Source: Epiperipatus broadwayi | Lineage: Eukaryota; Onychophora; Udeonychophora; Euonychophora; Peripatidae | DNA length: 64,000 nucleotides | NCBI GenBank assembly: GCA_028023455.1 | Contig: JAQFVV010012395.1 | Span: 5,146,001-5,210,000 of the forward strand | Direction of reading: 5' to 3' | Part shown: positions 23,604 to 35,345 of the stretch, piece by piece | How positions within the stretch are numbered: position 1 is the first letter of the stretch | Layout of the letters: each line of letters starts with the position of its first letter | Made by a program: the position numbers and the translations under genes | Notes under the pieces: generated by a model | What the model was told of the DNA's origin: nothing | Seen by the model: only the letters and a program-made list of their open reading frames with translations | The model's database searches: none

Positions 23604-23897
23604 CTATCTATTATCATCTCTTCTAGCAATATGTCCAGTCCAATTCCACTGCAATCTTTTAATTTTTTCAATGAGGTCAGTAACACCTGTTTGTTCTCTT
23701 ACCCATACATTGCGTTTTCGATCTCTTCTTGTTACTCCCAACATACATCTCTCCATACTTCTTTGAGTGGTCTGAAGTCTCTGTATTGTTCTTCTATTAA
23801 GTGTCCAAGTTTCAGATCCACAAGTAAGAACTGGTAAAACACATTTGTTAAAAACCTTCCTTTTCAAACACAGGGGCATATTTCCTTTTAGTATCAA
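23604..23897 (-). CDS. LINE C-terminal domain
   Basis: A 97-codon piece with VFNKCVLPVLTCGSETWTLN, RLQTTQRSMERCMLGVTRRD and IKRLQWNWTGHIARRDDNR, the conserved region after the RT in RTE proteins. The frame then continues with stops to the 3' end. The open frame on the opposite strand is a shadow of this domain. Confidence 0.9.
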   Translation of the reverse strand: MILKGNMPLCLKRKVFNKCVLPVLTCGSETWTLNRRTIQRLQTTQRSMERCMLGVTRRDRKRNVWVREQTGVTDLIEKIKRLQWNWTGHIARRDDNR

Positions 23898-24180
23898 GTT
23901 ATTTCTACCAAAAGCACTCCAACCAAGTTAATTTCCTCCATTATGTTTCCATCTGTAATAATCTGACCAAGGTATTTGTAACTGTTAACTTCTTCTAATT
24001 CATCATAATCAATCTTTATTTACATATTTTGAGCAAATCGATTAAACATTACTTTAGTCTTTTTAATATTTATCTTTAGTCCTACTTTCGTACTTTCATC
24101 TGATAACTCCTGCAACATTTCCTGCAGCTCTGAAGCATTATTTGCAAAAATAACTACATCATCTGTGAAATCTAAATGAC

Positions 24181-25266
24181 TTAATCTCCATTTACTTTTA
24201 CTCCTTTAGCTTCCCATTTTAATCCACAAAATATTTCTTGCAGCACTGCTGTAAAATGTTTTGGAGATATGGAGTCACCTTGTCTTACACCTTTCTCAAT
24301 GTTGACTTTCCCAGTATCATTATGTAATCTAATTGTTGCTGTTGCATTTTTATAAATATTCTTTAAAATATGACAATAACCTGGACCTATACCTTGATGA
24401 TCCAATGCTTTAATCACTGAAGAAATGTTTATAGAATCAAATGCATTTTCATAATCTACAAATCCAAAACATAATGACAACTCATATTCATTTGTCCTTT
24501 CTATAACTTCTCTCAATACCTGGATATGATCTACTGTACTAAAACCACTTTTAAATCCAGCTTGTTCTCTTGGTTGGAAATCCAATGTTCTCTGTAGACA
24601 AGTTGTAATTATCTTGGTAAAAATTTTATATAAAACTGATAAAAGGCTGATAGGTCTGTAATTTCTAATATCTTCCTTATCACCTTTTTTAAATATTAAT
24701 ATTATTATTGCATTCTTCCAATCATCCGGTACATCTTTATCATTTAGACATTTGGTATATAACTTTGCTAAAAAAATTTCTATTTCTTCACCTACTTCTT
24801 TTAATATATCAATTATAATTCCATCATTACCTGGAGCCTTTCCTTTCTTCATACATTTAATTGCATGTCTCACTTCTTCATTTAAAATTCTGGGCAATTC
24901 AGAAAATGTAATAGATATAGGAGGTACTTGTTCTTTATTACTATATAATTCATGATAAAAATCTTCTACCAATTTCATGATGTCATCTCTCTTTTTAGTA
25001 ATAAATCCATCTTTTTTTCTTATTGCAGATATAAATTTCCTACCAATACCAAAATGTTGTTTTACATTCTTAAGACTTTTATTTTCTTCTACAGCTTTCC
25101 TTGCTAGTTCACAGTTATACTTTCTTATATCATTTTCAACTCTTTTCCGCACCATTTTACAAAATTCAAGATATTCAATTCTTTTTAATGCATCATTTTT
25201 GTATATCTTCATATTTCTTCTTTTCTTCATAAATTCTCTAGTCTCAGTAGAAATTTTATTGGTCAA
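24181..25266 (-). CDS. LINE reverse transcriptase domain
   Basis: A 361-codon open frame holds fingers and palm of a non-LTR RT: KCMKKGKAPGNDGIIIDILK, DWKNAIIILIFKKGDKEDIR followed by NYRPISLLSVLYKIFTKI, REQAGFKSGFSTVDHI, FGFVDYENAFDSI (motif A, Asp) and KGVRQGDSISPKHFTAVLQE (motif B). It ends KGVKVNGD; the catalytic box follows directly in the next frame as SHLDFTDDVVIFANN (about 24,130-24,175), an FTDD variant of F/YADD. A frameshift at about 24,178 therefore separates motif C from the rest. The domain copies RNA at the nicked target. It is the longest open frame in the window. Confidence 0.95.
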   Translation of the reverse strand: MTNKISTETREFMKKRRNMKIYKNDALKRIEYLEFCKMVRKRVENDIRKYNCELARKAVEENKSLKNVKQHFGIGRKFISAIRKKDGFITKKRDDIMKLVEDFYHELYSNKEQVPPISITFSELPRILNEEVRHAIKCMKKGKAPGNDGIIIDILKEVGEEIEIFLAKLYTKCLNDKDVPDDWKNAIIILIFKKGDKEDIRNYRPISLLSVLYKIFTKIITTCLQRTLDFQPREQAGFKSGFSTVDHIQVLREVIERTNEYELSLCFGFVDYENAFDSINISSVIKALDHQGIGPGYCHILKNIYKNATATIRLHNDTGKVNIEKGVRQGDSISPKHFTAVLQEIFCGLKWEAKGVKVNGD

Positions 25267-25447
25267 TTGCTGCTTTTTTACCAGCTATCTTTGTTGCAGT
25301 TTTTAAAAGTGTATCAGTTATTTTCATATTAATTTCATTCAAATCTGAATCATGTTCAAAATCTACTAATACTTGAAACCGATTTGTAAGTTCTAATTTA
25401 AATTCATTAGAATGTTTCTGAAGATTAGGAATATCAACTGTAAACAT
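25256..25447 (-). CDS. LINE linker between endonuclease and RT
   Basis: The 63-codon frame (readable upstream to about 25,535 without its own Met, where it includes GSDHRLVRCKIRVN) joins the endonuclease to the RT. LLKTATKIAGKK at its end is the typical pre-RT segment of RTE proteins. It is separated from the RT frame by a shift around 25,256-25,266. Confidence 0.7.
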   Translation of the reverse strand: MFTVDIPNLQKHSNEFKLELTNRFQVLVDFEHDSDLNEINMKITDTLLKTATKIAGKKAAIDQ

Positions 25448-25506
25448 TGTTTTTCTTAATAATTTTTGTATCTCTAGTTTTACATTAACACGTATCTTAC
25501 ACCTTA

Positions 25507-26178
25507 CTAATCGATGATCACTTCCTGTGTTAAATTAAGAACATTACAATCTTGAAATATGTATTTCCTGTTAGTCAAAATATAATCCAGTTCTGCTGTA
25601 CCTTCATTTCGATGCTTCCATGTCCATTTCCTTTTAACATTTTTCTCAAAAAAAAGAATACATAATATAAAGTTTTTCTTTTTCTGCAAACTCAACAAGT
25701 CTATGTCCTCTCTCATTTGTTTACCAATTCTAGTATTAAAGTCTCCCATACCAATTTTAAAATGTTGTTTACTCTGATCAAAAGCCTTTTGTACATCCAT
25801 ATAAAAATCTTCTACTACTTCATCACTATGAGAATTTGTTGGGGCATAAACCTGAATTATCTGCATTTGGTATCTGCTATTAAGTTGTATAACTAATCTT
25901 GCCACTCTGTCCGATACACCACCAATCTCTACAATATTGTTTTTCCACTTTTTATTTATAATGAATCCTACTCCACTTGTATTTCCAATATTTGTGCCTT
26001 TATAATAGAGTATATGTCCACTTTTTAAATCAATTGTCTCTTCACCTCTTCTTCTAACTTCACAAAGTCCAATAATGTCCCATTTAATATAAGAGAGTTC
26101 TTCTTCTAATTCTTGCAATCTTCCTTCACTTGAAAGTGATCTGCAGTTGTAAGTACCTAAATAAAAAGTAATCATCAA
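25507..26178 (-). CDS. LINE apurinic/apyrimidinic-like endonuclease domain
   Basis: The 223-codon N-terminal piece of the RTE ORF carries motifs of the APE endonuclease fold in order. These are GTYNCRSL near the start, DIIGLCEVRR (about residues 34-43, catalytic Glu), YYKGTN, GVGFIINKKW, IQVYAPTN, GMGDFNTRIG (GDFN box) and ELDYIL. The final SDH box is present as GSDHRLV at about 25,510-25,530 but in another frame, so a frameshift separates it. An oddity is KKKNFILCILFFEKN near residue 167, a lysine-rich insert probably from local slippage. In an intact element this domain nicks target DNA for TPRT. The Met start is plausible but not proven. Confidence 0.85.
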   Translation of the reverse strand: MMITFYLGTYNCRSLSSEGRLQELEEELSYIKWDIIGLCEVRRRGEETIDLKSGHILYYKGTNIGNTSGVGFIINKKWKNNIVEIGGVSDRVARLVIQLNSRYQMQIIQVYAPTNSHSDEVVEDFYMDVQKAFDQSKQHFKIGMGDFNTRIGKQMREDIDLLSLQKKKNFILCILFFEKNVKRKWTWKHRNEGTAELDYILTNRKYIFQDCNVLNLTQEVIID

Positions 26179-26300
26179 ATGGCTGCCTGGGTCCGCAATA
26201 GGGGATTGTTAGCACCCTCCGCCTTCGGCCACCAACCGCTGCCTTGGTTGGTGACTTTACAGCCTCCTGGGAATAAGGGCCATGCTTTATTTTTGTCTGT

Positions 26301-27985
26301 CATAATTGTATATATGTATTGGAAAAATATTTATCATTTACACAAACATTCATTCTGCCTTATCAGGCATTGAGAAGAAAGACCATAGTGTTTCTTGATC
26401 TTAAACTCAGAGGTAAAAAGCCAATAATCTCACCACGTTGGCTAATGCGTGTTGGTGAGCAGCCCATCCATGTTCGTATACTATATGAATAATCACATAG
26501 TAATAACAGCTGCAATGACAAGAACATATGGAGTGAACATTAGGAATTTGCCCTGCTCGGTTCCTTTAAGGCCTCCAAGAGGAATCAAAGGGTCTCCTTT
26601 CAGTTAATAGCAAACTCCTTTCTGCAGCCAAAAAAAAAAAAAAGCTATCAAACATTGTTATATGTATTGTTACAAAAAAATACTTTATGTCGATGTATAT
26701 GCACTGTGTCCATATCAAATATAGCACTTCCAATTTACTTATTTAAAAGTTGCTAAAATTAAATATAAAAAGTAGGTGATTTGCTTGATATAGAATAAAG
26801 TACAATACTATAAGAAATTAAAATACTGTTTAAATAATAAACAACAAACATAGTGATATGACATTTTAGATAATAAGAGGATAGCTGAGTAAAAAAAGAT
26901 TTGATGATCAACAGATAATGAGAATCATGCGACAATGGTAACTTTTCATAAAATTATAAAAGTAATTCTGTCATGTATTTTAAATATAACCAAACTAAAA
27001 TTTTACAGCAGTAACAAAGTATCCATTCCAACCTTGACTACTGCCTCTAAAATAGATTTAAGGAGAGATTATAAGAATAATGGGTTACAAATAACCATTT
27101 ATAATTATCCCAAAAGTACTTTTCTACATTAGTCAGTTAATTGAGAATTCTTGAAAGAAATCTAAATAAATAAATAAATAAATAAATACAGATATTATGA
27201 ATGGATGCATGAAAAAAAAACCATGGTAAATAACACGAAAATAATGATAACTCTCAATATCTGAGTTCTAAAAATGAATACCAATAAGAATTCTTTAATC
27301 CTAAGGCATTTTCCACACTGGCCACATGTACAAACATCATTTAAAAATATATAATTTTCCAGAAAAAAGCTTTATAAAATTGGTATACTTAAAGTAACAT
27401 CTAATCTCACTCTGTTAGCTAGTTAAAATTCAAAAAGTGATTAGTTTTATAACTTCTTCAGATGTTAAAACTATATCTGAATAATTTGTAAATTTTTACT
27501 ATCTCTGAAGTATGCTATCTTTATGATTTTTATTTATATTCATTAACGAATAATTATTTGTAATATCAGTTTTTCCTTTTTATATCTATTAATTATTTAT
27601 ATAAGAAAACTGCAGTGAGAAGTTATATCTTATAAGATAAAGAATGCATGGTATCCTGGGAAGTCATCCATAAAAACCAATTCAAAGAAATAAGCAATGA
27701 TGAATAATTATTAACAATAAAATCTTAAATTAAACCCACACTATTAAAATACTTTTTTTATATTATCACAAATACTTCATAATCATATTTAACTAAGTAC
27801 TTTATAAAAATTTATATTTGTGTAAACATATGCACACATACACAAAATATATGTATTATTCTGAAATAATATGAATATAGATTGTTTATTTCATACTAGT
27901 ATACATTTATATTATGCCCCAATATACATATGATATGTATATACTAAAATATAAAAAAAAAAACCCACAAAATAAAATATTGTAA
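26301..27985. other. AT-rich spacer with (TAAA)n run
   Basis: No gene was recognised. A (TAAA)n microsatellite occupies about 27,163-27,189. Confidence 0.45.
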
Positions 27986-28072
27986 TATATAAGGGATTCG
28001 AACTCAGACTTTCACACGACCTTCAACTCTCCATATCATCTCGTATTGCTAACCCACCTGATCACACACATG
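27986..28072 (-). repeat. tRNA-like SINE fragment
   Basis: The minus strand has a good B box (GAGTTCGAATCCC, at about 27,988-28,001) and an A-box-like GTGGGTTAGCAATACGAG about 55 bases upstream, giving a tRNA-sized body of about 85 bp. No poly-A or TSD was identified. Confidence 0.45.
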
Positions 28073-29844
28073 TTGAAAAGATAAATAATCACCAATATCC
28101 TATTTCATGCTAAACCATCAATCATCAGTTGGTCCAGATTACTATCTTCACACATATATACAATCAGTGCTCAGCTTTATATTAAGATAGCCAATCTACA
28201 TACTTTAATGGACAGGCTTCAAACTACTCCAACCCACAACTCTTCAGCCATCCATTTCATGAAAAATCTGATTATGGAATATTCAAAACCCACATTGAAT
28301 ATTTTTAGGATATATGTAGAACAAGTATTAAAATAACTGAAAAAAAAAAAAACATAATTGTGAAGAAAATAAAACTGGATTCAATAGATTATTTAATTGG
28401 GAGATATAAAGAAATAGGATATAAAAAAATACATTGATTTAATGAGGAAAGATGAAATAAAGAGAAATGTTTCATAAAATTGTGAATCGATCTTCAAGTG
28501 AACATATTTGAGTCTTTTCAAAATAACTACATGCAATAATAGAACATGTTATTTTAAGGAACAGAGTCAAAGGAGTAGATTTTAAAAGAAATTGTAAAAT
28601 ATTGCAAGTACAAAAAGGCTATTAATAATGAAATAAAAAGAAATATTGACTGAGAAAAGCGGCAGTTATCTGTTTTGGACAAATAAATTAATTATAAAAG
28701 ACTAGTTAACACTAGCAAGAAATATGGATAGAAGACAAATAATAGATCAATATCTCTGGAAAAGGAAATGTTTAAAAAAAGAATGCAAAAGATTTAAATA
28801 TTCTATATACATACTTTTCATAAAAGATACTGCAATCAAATTCTGTAATAAGAAATACTTATATCACTATTAATGATCAGCCATACTTTGAATCCCTCAT
28901 CCCAGATAAAAAAAAAAACCCAATAAATTAGAAAATAAAACGGAATAATTATAAACGAACTGAACAGCCAAGCAAATGTTTCGATATTTACATAGGATGT
29001 GAAAAAAATTTAATACTGTGCATCTAAATTAAGCCTACTATTGTTTTGCAATAGATAGTTGATTCTCCTAAAGGACAACCTAACCAATAATAGTTACCGT
29101 TGTTTTCTCCGGCGTATTTTGGCAGCCAAATGTGCACATAACTATTATTTATATATGTCCGTATATTTATACTCATATAAACATGCGCATTAATAGACCT
29201 CAGTTAAACTTGACTCACATAGCTAGGATAATTTCATTGCTCAAGAATCGTCAACCAAAAAGACCAATCTACAAAAAAATGTGCAATTATCTATACAAAA
29301 GAACCACCACCGAGTTTTAAGAAGCCAAGCTTATACGAGCACAACTGCAAACAAGTTGAAATATTTTCTTTATCTTTTATATCAGTAGCAAACATTAATA
29401 GTTGGCTTTAATATCAAATATTAGAAATATAAATTAACAATAATCTCGGGACACTTTTTTCTGTAAACATACATCATTGACTTATAGCGCCAGAAATTTT
29501 TAAAGCACATTTTATGATTTTTAAATACGACTATTGCGGTCAAAGGTCAAATAAACCTACAGCTTTTCAAACCATCGTTTACATTTAAAACGTTTCACGT
29601 GTTTGTCCATGAACTGACAATAGAAAAAGCGAAATATATTTGTAGATTTTACTTTTTCGCAAAAAAAAAAAACTCAAAATGTTACTTTTTTTCTTCATAA
29701 AAATACTTACACAAATATTTTTGAGAAAGGTTACATATACCTACAAACTAAGAAATTTCATTAAGATAGGTGGATAAAGTAAAATTAAGTTAAGATCGGA
29801 ATCCAACAAGCAATTTCTTAAATAGTATTGACTAATTTATTTAC
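28073..29844. other. AT-rich sequence, likely intron of the minus-strand gene
   Basis: No exon was recognised. It lies downstream of the splice donor at 29,844, so it is probably intronic if that gene call is right. Confidence 0.35.
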
Positions 29845-29998
29845 CTGGAGTATATAATTTTGCTAATTCTTTGGCTCCTGCATGCTGTGGACCCCATCGA
29901 GGTTTTATTTCTGCAGTATCCACAGCGTTGTTTTGATTAGGATCGGCTTCGTTCATAGAATTTTGTAAGATGTGCTTTTCGTCCTTGCAGGCAGCCAT
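29845..29998 (-). CDS. First coding exon of an unrecognised host gene
   Basis: The minus strand has ATG at 29,998 in good context (CCAACATGG), 51 codons of high-complexity sequence starting MAACKDEKHILQNSMNEADP and ending KPRWGPQHAGAKELAKLYTP, and then CCAG/GTAAAT, a good splice donor at 29,844. That gives a 154-nt phase-1 exon. Base composition (about 46% GC) stands out from the surrounding 30% or so. The N-terminus is polar and acidic, with no signal peptide or membrane segment; the GPQHAGAKELAKLYTP part looks like the start of a conserved domain. I do not recognise the family. No downstream exon was found in this window, so the intron is long or later exons lie below my detection. Confidence 0.7.
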
Positions 29999-32390
29999 GT
30001 TGGAAAATCAGCCGATGTCTGCGTTCTATTAGTGCGCGATGAATAACTCTCTATGAGATTAAAATAAGCATCACTGGAATGAACTTATTACGGAATATGC
30101 GTAAAATGTTAACTGCGTAATATCCGGGCCGTTTATTTTGTTTAATGACTATGTCTGTACATTGCTTAGAAATTTCTTTTAGAGGATTCGGTTACTTTCC
30201 GTTTGGTCCGTTGCTACTGTATTTTCTATACAGACCCGGATATAAATAATGTTATTTAAAGTAATTGTTTATTTTAATTTCGGAATGGAATTCCAAGCAA
30301 ACTAAACAATTAGAAATAAAAAAAAATATATAGTTTTTCAATTTATTTAACTCGCTTTAAAGAGTTTGTAAGTTATTAGTTTATTACGTCATATTTTTAA
30401 AAACCGCGGACTTACTTAAGTGCCTGCGGAAAGACTCTTGACAAAACAAAATAAAAATATTGACATCATTAATATTATACATGCATTGTAACACATTCTG
30501 CAACAAAGTGTGAAGGGGGCTATATTAACTTAATGAAAATAAAAGAAAATATCTTAATTCTGATTGGAGGAACATTCAATTAACTTGTATACTATAATTT
30601 CATAGCTTAATTTTATTTTCATCTTCCTAAATATTTCTGTTTATGTCCAGATGTATATTCAGAATAGGGCAGTACATGTGATGTTTGTATTATTTATATT
30701 GTATTGTAATTCAACCATAAATTAGTTCCTTTTCTGCGCTAACGTAATAAACGACTGTTAATGAACACATTCATAGAAAAGGTAGATTTGTAATAAATAT
30801 TCAGCTAGTTCTATCGAGTTTTATTGAATCTCGCTAATAAAAAAATTCATATAGCGGATAGTTAGAAACTTGGCTAATATTTGATTTCTGCCGAATTTTT
30901 AGTGGATTCATTTATTTAAATGTTACAATATTGATATATTAATCTTATGTTTGCAGTAGAATACAAATCTTTTTTTTTTTGTTGCTCTTATTATAAATTA
31001 AGTTTGCGTACATCTTTTATAAATTACGGATCATCTGTTTGATCTCTAAAAATAAGGTAAATGAAAGCAATAATAATGCGCCATAGTAAGCATTCAGAAA
31101 TTATCAAAAGTTATCAGTAAACTTTTAATAGTGATGTAGAAGGGTTGCAAGTTATTACTATGCTAAATGAATCGAATGATATTGTAAATAGAAAACTGGA
31201 AATTGTAATAATTTTGTAGTTTTTATAATAAGATAGTGGCCACATTTAACATAAGAAAAATATAGTGCAGAATATATTGTGGCGTAAAATCTTAATTATT
31301 TAGACATTTGAAAATAAAGAATCTTGTTGAAATAAATACAAGCATAATAGAATGAATCAATAATGAAGGGTATCAATAACTTAATACTAAAATTCCTATT
31401 CTTTTGTCTCCAGCTAAAAATGTTAGATGTATTTCGCTTAGAAATTTAAATTTTATATGAGATCTTAGATCTAAAATTTTCATTATAGTAACTTTTGATA
31501 ATTAACCTTAGTAAATTAAGTAGGGAGGGGGTTTGATTTAGTTTAAAAAGAGTCTTAAGTTAAATAAATTTGTTAAAACAGTTAATGTCACAGACATGAA
31601 ATGAAAGAAAATTATTTTAGATAAACTTTAATTATAACTAAAAAGATCAGATTAATTAAGAAAAATTTTGTTATAAAATAGTAATGAGTAAATTTCTTAA
31701 AAATTAATCTTTTATTAAGATTAAACTTTTTTCAGTGTTTTGTAAACATTTTAAAATTTTCTTGAAAAATATTTTTTAGAGATTAAGACAATTGGCTGAA
31801 ATGGCATTCAATGTTTTTGTTTTGTTTTTATCTAAGGAATTATGTACAAACATGGATTTAATTAAAATTAATTACTGGCTTGTCTTTACTATAAAAAAAT
31901 GTAATTGTATAAATAGCCAAACTCAAAAATCATTTTATCTGTTCTGTCTCTGCTTGCTGTTCACCAGGATTGTCTTTGTTATTACTATATATTTCAAGAA
32001 ATTTCATCAAGAAATTTCATCAAGCAATTGAAGCAGTTATCATGGATTGCTAAAGCTGTTAAAGAATTCCTGAGTACAAATCCCACAACCAGGATTCTAA
32101 CTCTATTAGTGGAACTAATTTCAATTTTGTGTCAGCCAGCCACATCATGGCTACAATAGTTGCACTTCTCAACAGTGAAAGTTAATTAGTTTAATATAAA
32201 CTACATTGAAATGTGAAAACTCTATTGTGACTAAATATTTGGAAAACTGTCAACAACATATTTCACTGCTAAACTACAAAAGAGCTAATCATCATGTCCA
32301 AAATTTAAAACATGCATAAATTTAATTCTAGTTTCATACAGAAACAACCTCTTCTCAGCTATATATGGACTTGGGGTAACAATTTTATTT
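29999..32390. other. Intergenic, including probable promoter side of the 29.9-kb gene
   Basis: The 30,000-30,250 part is less AT-rich with GCGC and CGGATATAA words and probably holds the 5' UTR and promoter of the minus-strand gene. No TATA box or initiator is decisive. From 30,250 to 32,390 only AT-rich sequence with small chance frames is visible. Confidence 0.35.
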
Positions 32391-32760
32391 AGTTTATGAA
32401 CAAAAATGATTTAATAAACTTAGGTGCCATATTTATATATATCAATTTAAACATTACAAGGTTTATGTAGGTCAGAGTAGTTTGAGTTTAAATGAAAGAA
32501 TAAAGGTACATAAAAGTAGAGCTAGAAATAAATATCTTAGTTCTGCTTTGGATGACTATGAAAAAGATACAGGCCGCACTATTAATTTTGATGAAGCTAA
32601 GGTTTTGCCTTCTTTGAGAGAAATGAAATAAAAAGAAGAATTAAAAAATCTTTATTATTAAAAATTTATTATTCTGAAGCAATTAACTTATTTAAAAGTT
32701 ATTTTAATATTAAGGGTGAATGGAAAGCAAATGGAATTGTGGGTAATGTTTAATATAAAT
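32391..32760 (+). pseudogene. PLE GIY-YIG endonuclease relic
   Basis: The plus-strand frame around 32,448-32,630 reads YKVYVGQSSLSLNERIKVHK, then SRARNKYLSSALDDYEKD and TINFDEAKVLPSLREMK. This is the GIY-YIG core of Penelope-like elements: K-YVG-(S/T)-SL--R---HK followed by INFDEAKVL. After two stops, KEELKNLYY and SYFNIKGEWKANG-like words continue to about 32,750. No RT was found upstream, so this is a 5'-truncated 3' end of a PLE, a third family in the window. The expected second motif residues (YIG) are seen as YVG. Confidence 0.65.
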
Positions 32761-34734
32761 ATGATGTTGTTTTGTAGTTCTTTACACTTTAGAAGTCTGC
32801 TTGTAGCAGTGAAACCATTGGTTGTGTTTTGGATTTATTTATATTTTTGGCTAATCTGATTGAGTTTTGGATTTGTGGTAATTTTAATTATCAATTTATA
32901 ATTTTGTATATTTTATTTTATTTTTCAATGCTAACTTTTGAATTTTAGTTATGCTTTATAGGATCTAACTTAATAAATAGAATTCAACATGTGAGATGTG
33001 CCCTCTGAATATTTAAAAGTAGCAAGTATATATAGCTAATTAAGTTTTTTTCTTAAGAGTTAACTAGATAAAAGGTAAATGTTAAATCAGTCTATTTATT
33101 TATTATTAATATAGTCATGGTTTAGTTTTTACAAAATTTATCTCTTTGAAGCTATTTAAAAATCATTTGAATAATGTATTTATAGATTAATGAAAATAAA
33201 GTTATATGTGGGCTGATGCTAATGTGTGCATATACATATATAGTTTAATAAAGCTAATTTTATTTTATTCAGAACATTTAAGCAGGTTGCTATATATTTG
33301 TATCACTTATGCATGTGAAGTTAGAAATTAGAGTAGATATGTAGGCATTTACATTGAGATGCTGTATCCACTACACTTGAATTCTGTATATTGTAACACT
33401 ACAGGAAAAGAGGGGAACATATCTGATGTGACAGGATTAGTACATGAACATCCACAGCCCAAGTTGGGTAGGCATTTTTAACTACAGAAAACCGTGGTTT
33501 AAACCATCAGGGATCTGAGGAATTGTTTGTTTATCCTCAAGAAAAAAATAAAATAAAATTTAATATCAAAGGGATGAGCATGATAGATCATCAGCATAGC
33601 TAACTATAAGTTCACCAGCACTACCCAAAATTATAAGTAACACTCAAAAGAAATAACCATTCATCATCATGAATGATTAGCAATCAAAAATAAATCAACA
33701 GTCAATCTTGTGACTGGTTTTGAAATGGTTCTATTGTAGATCAGGCTAACTATTGAGCCTTTGCTAGCTTGGGGCATTTATTTAAACATAATTTTGATAC
33801 ACAAACTAAGTGTTTATCCATCAGAATACATAATAATCAAAAACAATAATGCTGGGATATTAAAACATGCTGATCATCATCAATGCTCTGGCTATTTAAT
33901 ATCATTAGTGTACTGGCCAACTATAAATTTAAATTCTCATGGAGACCAAATTAAAATAAAATATAGTGCATGGACTTTAAAGAATATTCTGTTTGCGCTA
34001 ACCAGAATGATGATGATCATCATCACCATTAGCAAGTGAATGGCCATGCACTAAATATATATGCCTCTTATTCTATATAGCTGTTATGCATGAATCTAGC
34101 TCAGGAAGCAAGAACTAATTTATTACTGTGAGCAAGAGATTAATAAACAAATTAGCTTATTATAAATAACCTTAAGCAAATCAAGGGCTTCCACTACTTA
34201 TAAATAACTAGCTTTATTGGGATTGTCAAAAAGAAACTAAATCCTAGCATATAAGCTCATGATATAACATCATATACACACTACTCTTCATGAAACAGGA
34301 ATTGGATAGAATAAAGTAATTAAGACTAGAAAGAATATTTTTTAAAACAATTATTTAATATTTGAATAATAACAACAAAAACAAAAATGACATTGTTAAA
34401 CATTTTCAAAAACATTTAAAGATAACCATCTTTGATTTTACCCAGAAGACAAATTGAGAGAGGAAAAAAACCTTAAGATTTATAGCAGATTACACATATA
34501 TATATATTTTTAAAAGCTATTTTATCATTTTTAAGAAAAAATCGACTGTGTTTTACAAAAAAAAAACATGCCTAATAACTTGCAATATTTTAACTTAGTG
34601 AAATATTTACTGTTATCAATTTTATATAACATACACAAAAAAACTTATTACATTTATGAAACAAAAAAAAAACACATTTTCTATTAATAAAAAAAATAGA
34701 GTGTGCACACAAAAAATACTACCTTTTGCCATGA
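32761..34734. other. AT-rich spacer
   Basis: No gene was recognised. A possible tRNA-like A-box/B-box pair near 33,460-33,510 is too weak to call. A small palindrome TGATGATGATCATCATCA lies at about 34,008-34,025. Confidence 0.35.
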
Positions 34735-35345
34735 CTTTAGTGTTCAATGGAGTCCTTTTCAGTTGCAATTTGCAGTTTTCTATTCAATTGAGGAGCTTCT
34801 TGAATGCTTCTTAGACTTGGCATGGTTAAAGTGTCCTCTTGGTCTGTAGCAATTTCAGGTAATTAAAAAATAGCAAAATTTGTCCATTTGGTTTTCTTGA
34901 ATTTCCAGATGACAGAGATAGAGATTCATTGCTCTTGGTTGAAGACAGGGTTGCAGACTTCTCTGCATTTTTTATTCCAGTGAAGATAGGTTACCTGGAG
35001 GGTGATGCTTACCTTTTAGCTGAATCTAGCACATGCTTTTTATTGTACAACCCATTTTTAGTGCTAAATTCAGTATGTTAAAAGGTTGATACAAAAAAAA
35101 CCCTATTTTATTCAATAGCTTGGTAACGATTTGCTGCTTCTTTTCTCTTTAGCAGCTGGATTAAAACTTCACTGCTTTCTCTTCAATAGCTAAGGAATAC
35201 TATTTTTTCAGCAACATGATTAAGATTTGACTGCTCTCTTCAACAGTTAAGTTAGCAATAACCTCTCCAGATTCTTGGGTATTATCACTAATTCACATCC
35301 CTACATTTTTTTCTAGAACAGTCTTGCCCACAAGTCAATTGCAAT
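34735..35345 (-). pseudogene. Unrecognised broken coding-like region
   Basis: Minus-strand frames, each broken by one or two stops, have protein-like composition: DNTQESGEVIANLTVEESSQ near 35,230-35,285, NAEKSATLSSTKSNESLSLS near 34,935-34,980, and DTLTMPSLRSIQEAPQLNRK ending in a stop near 34,740. Splice-donor-like AAAAG/GTAAGC occurs at about 35,010. This could be a decayed gene, weak exons of a host gene, or an unrecognised element. No family was recognised. Confidence 0.25.

Larger units (their letters stand above)
23405..26300 (-). mobile_element. RTE-clade LINE, nearly full length, frameshifted
   Basis: Read right to left: a GC-rich 5' UTR (about 26,179-26,300), AP endonuclease (25,507-26,178), linker (25,256-25,540), RT (24,181-25,266, catalytic box just beyond), C-terminal domain (23,604-23,897) and a 3' end passing into an (ATG)n tail at 23,408-23,425. 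The APE-RT order, the SETWTLNRRTIQRLQTTQR domain and the simple-repeat tail fit the RTE clade. At least three frameshifts (about 25,535, 24,178 and 23,900) prevent one ORF, but domains are well kept, so the copy is fairly young. A sister relic lies at 4.85-7.09 kb. Confidence 0.9.

Noticed and set aside
23449-23837. Plus-strand ORFs over the RTE C-terminal domain
   Set aside because: Antisense shadows of the minus-strand LINE protein.
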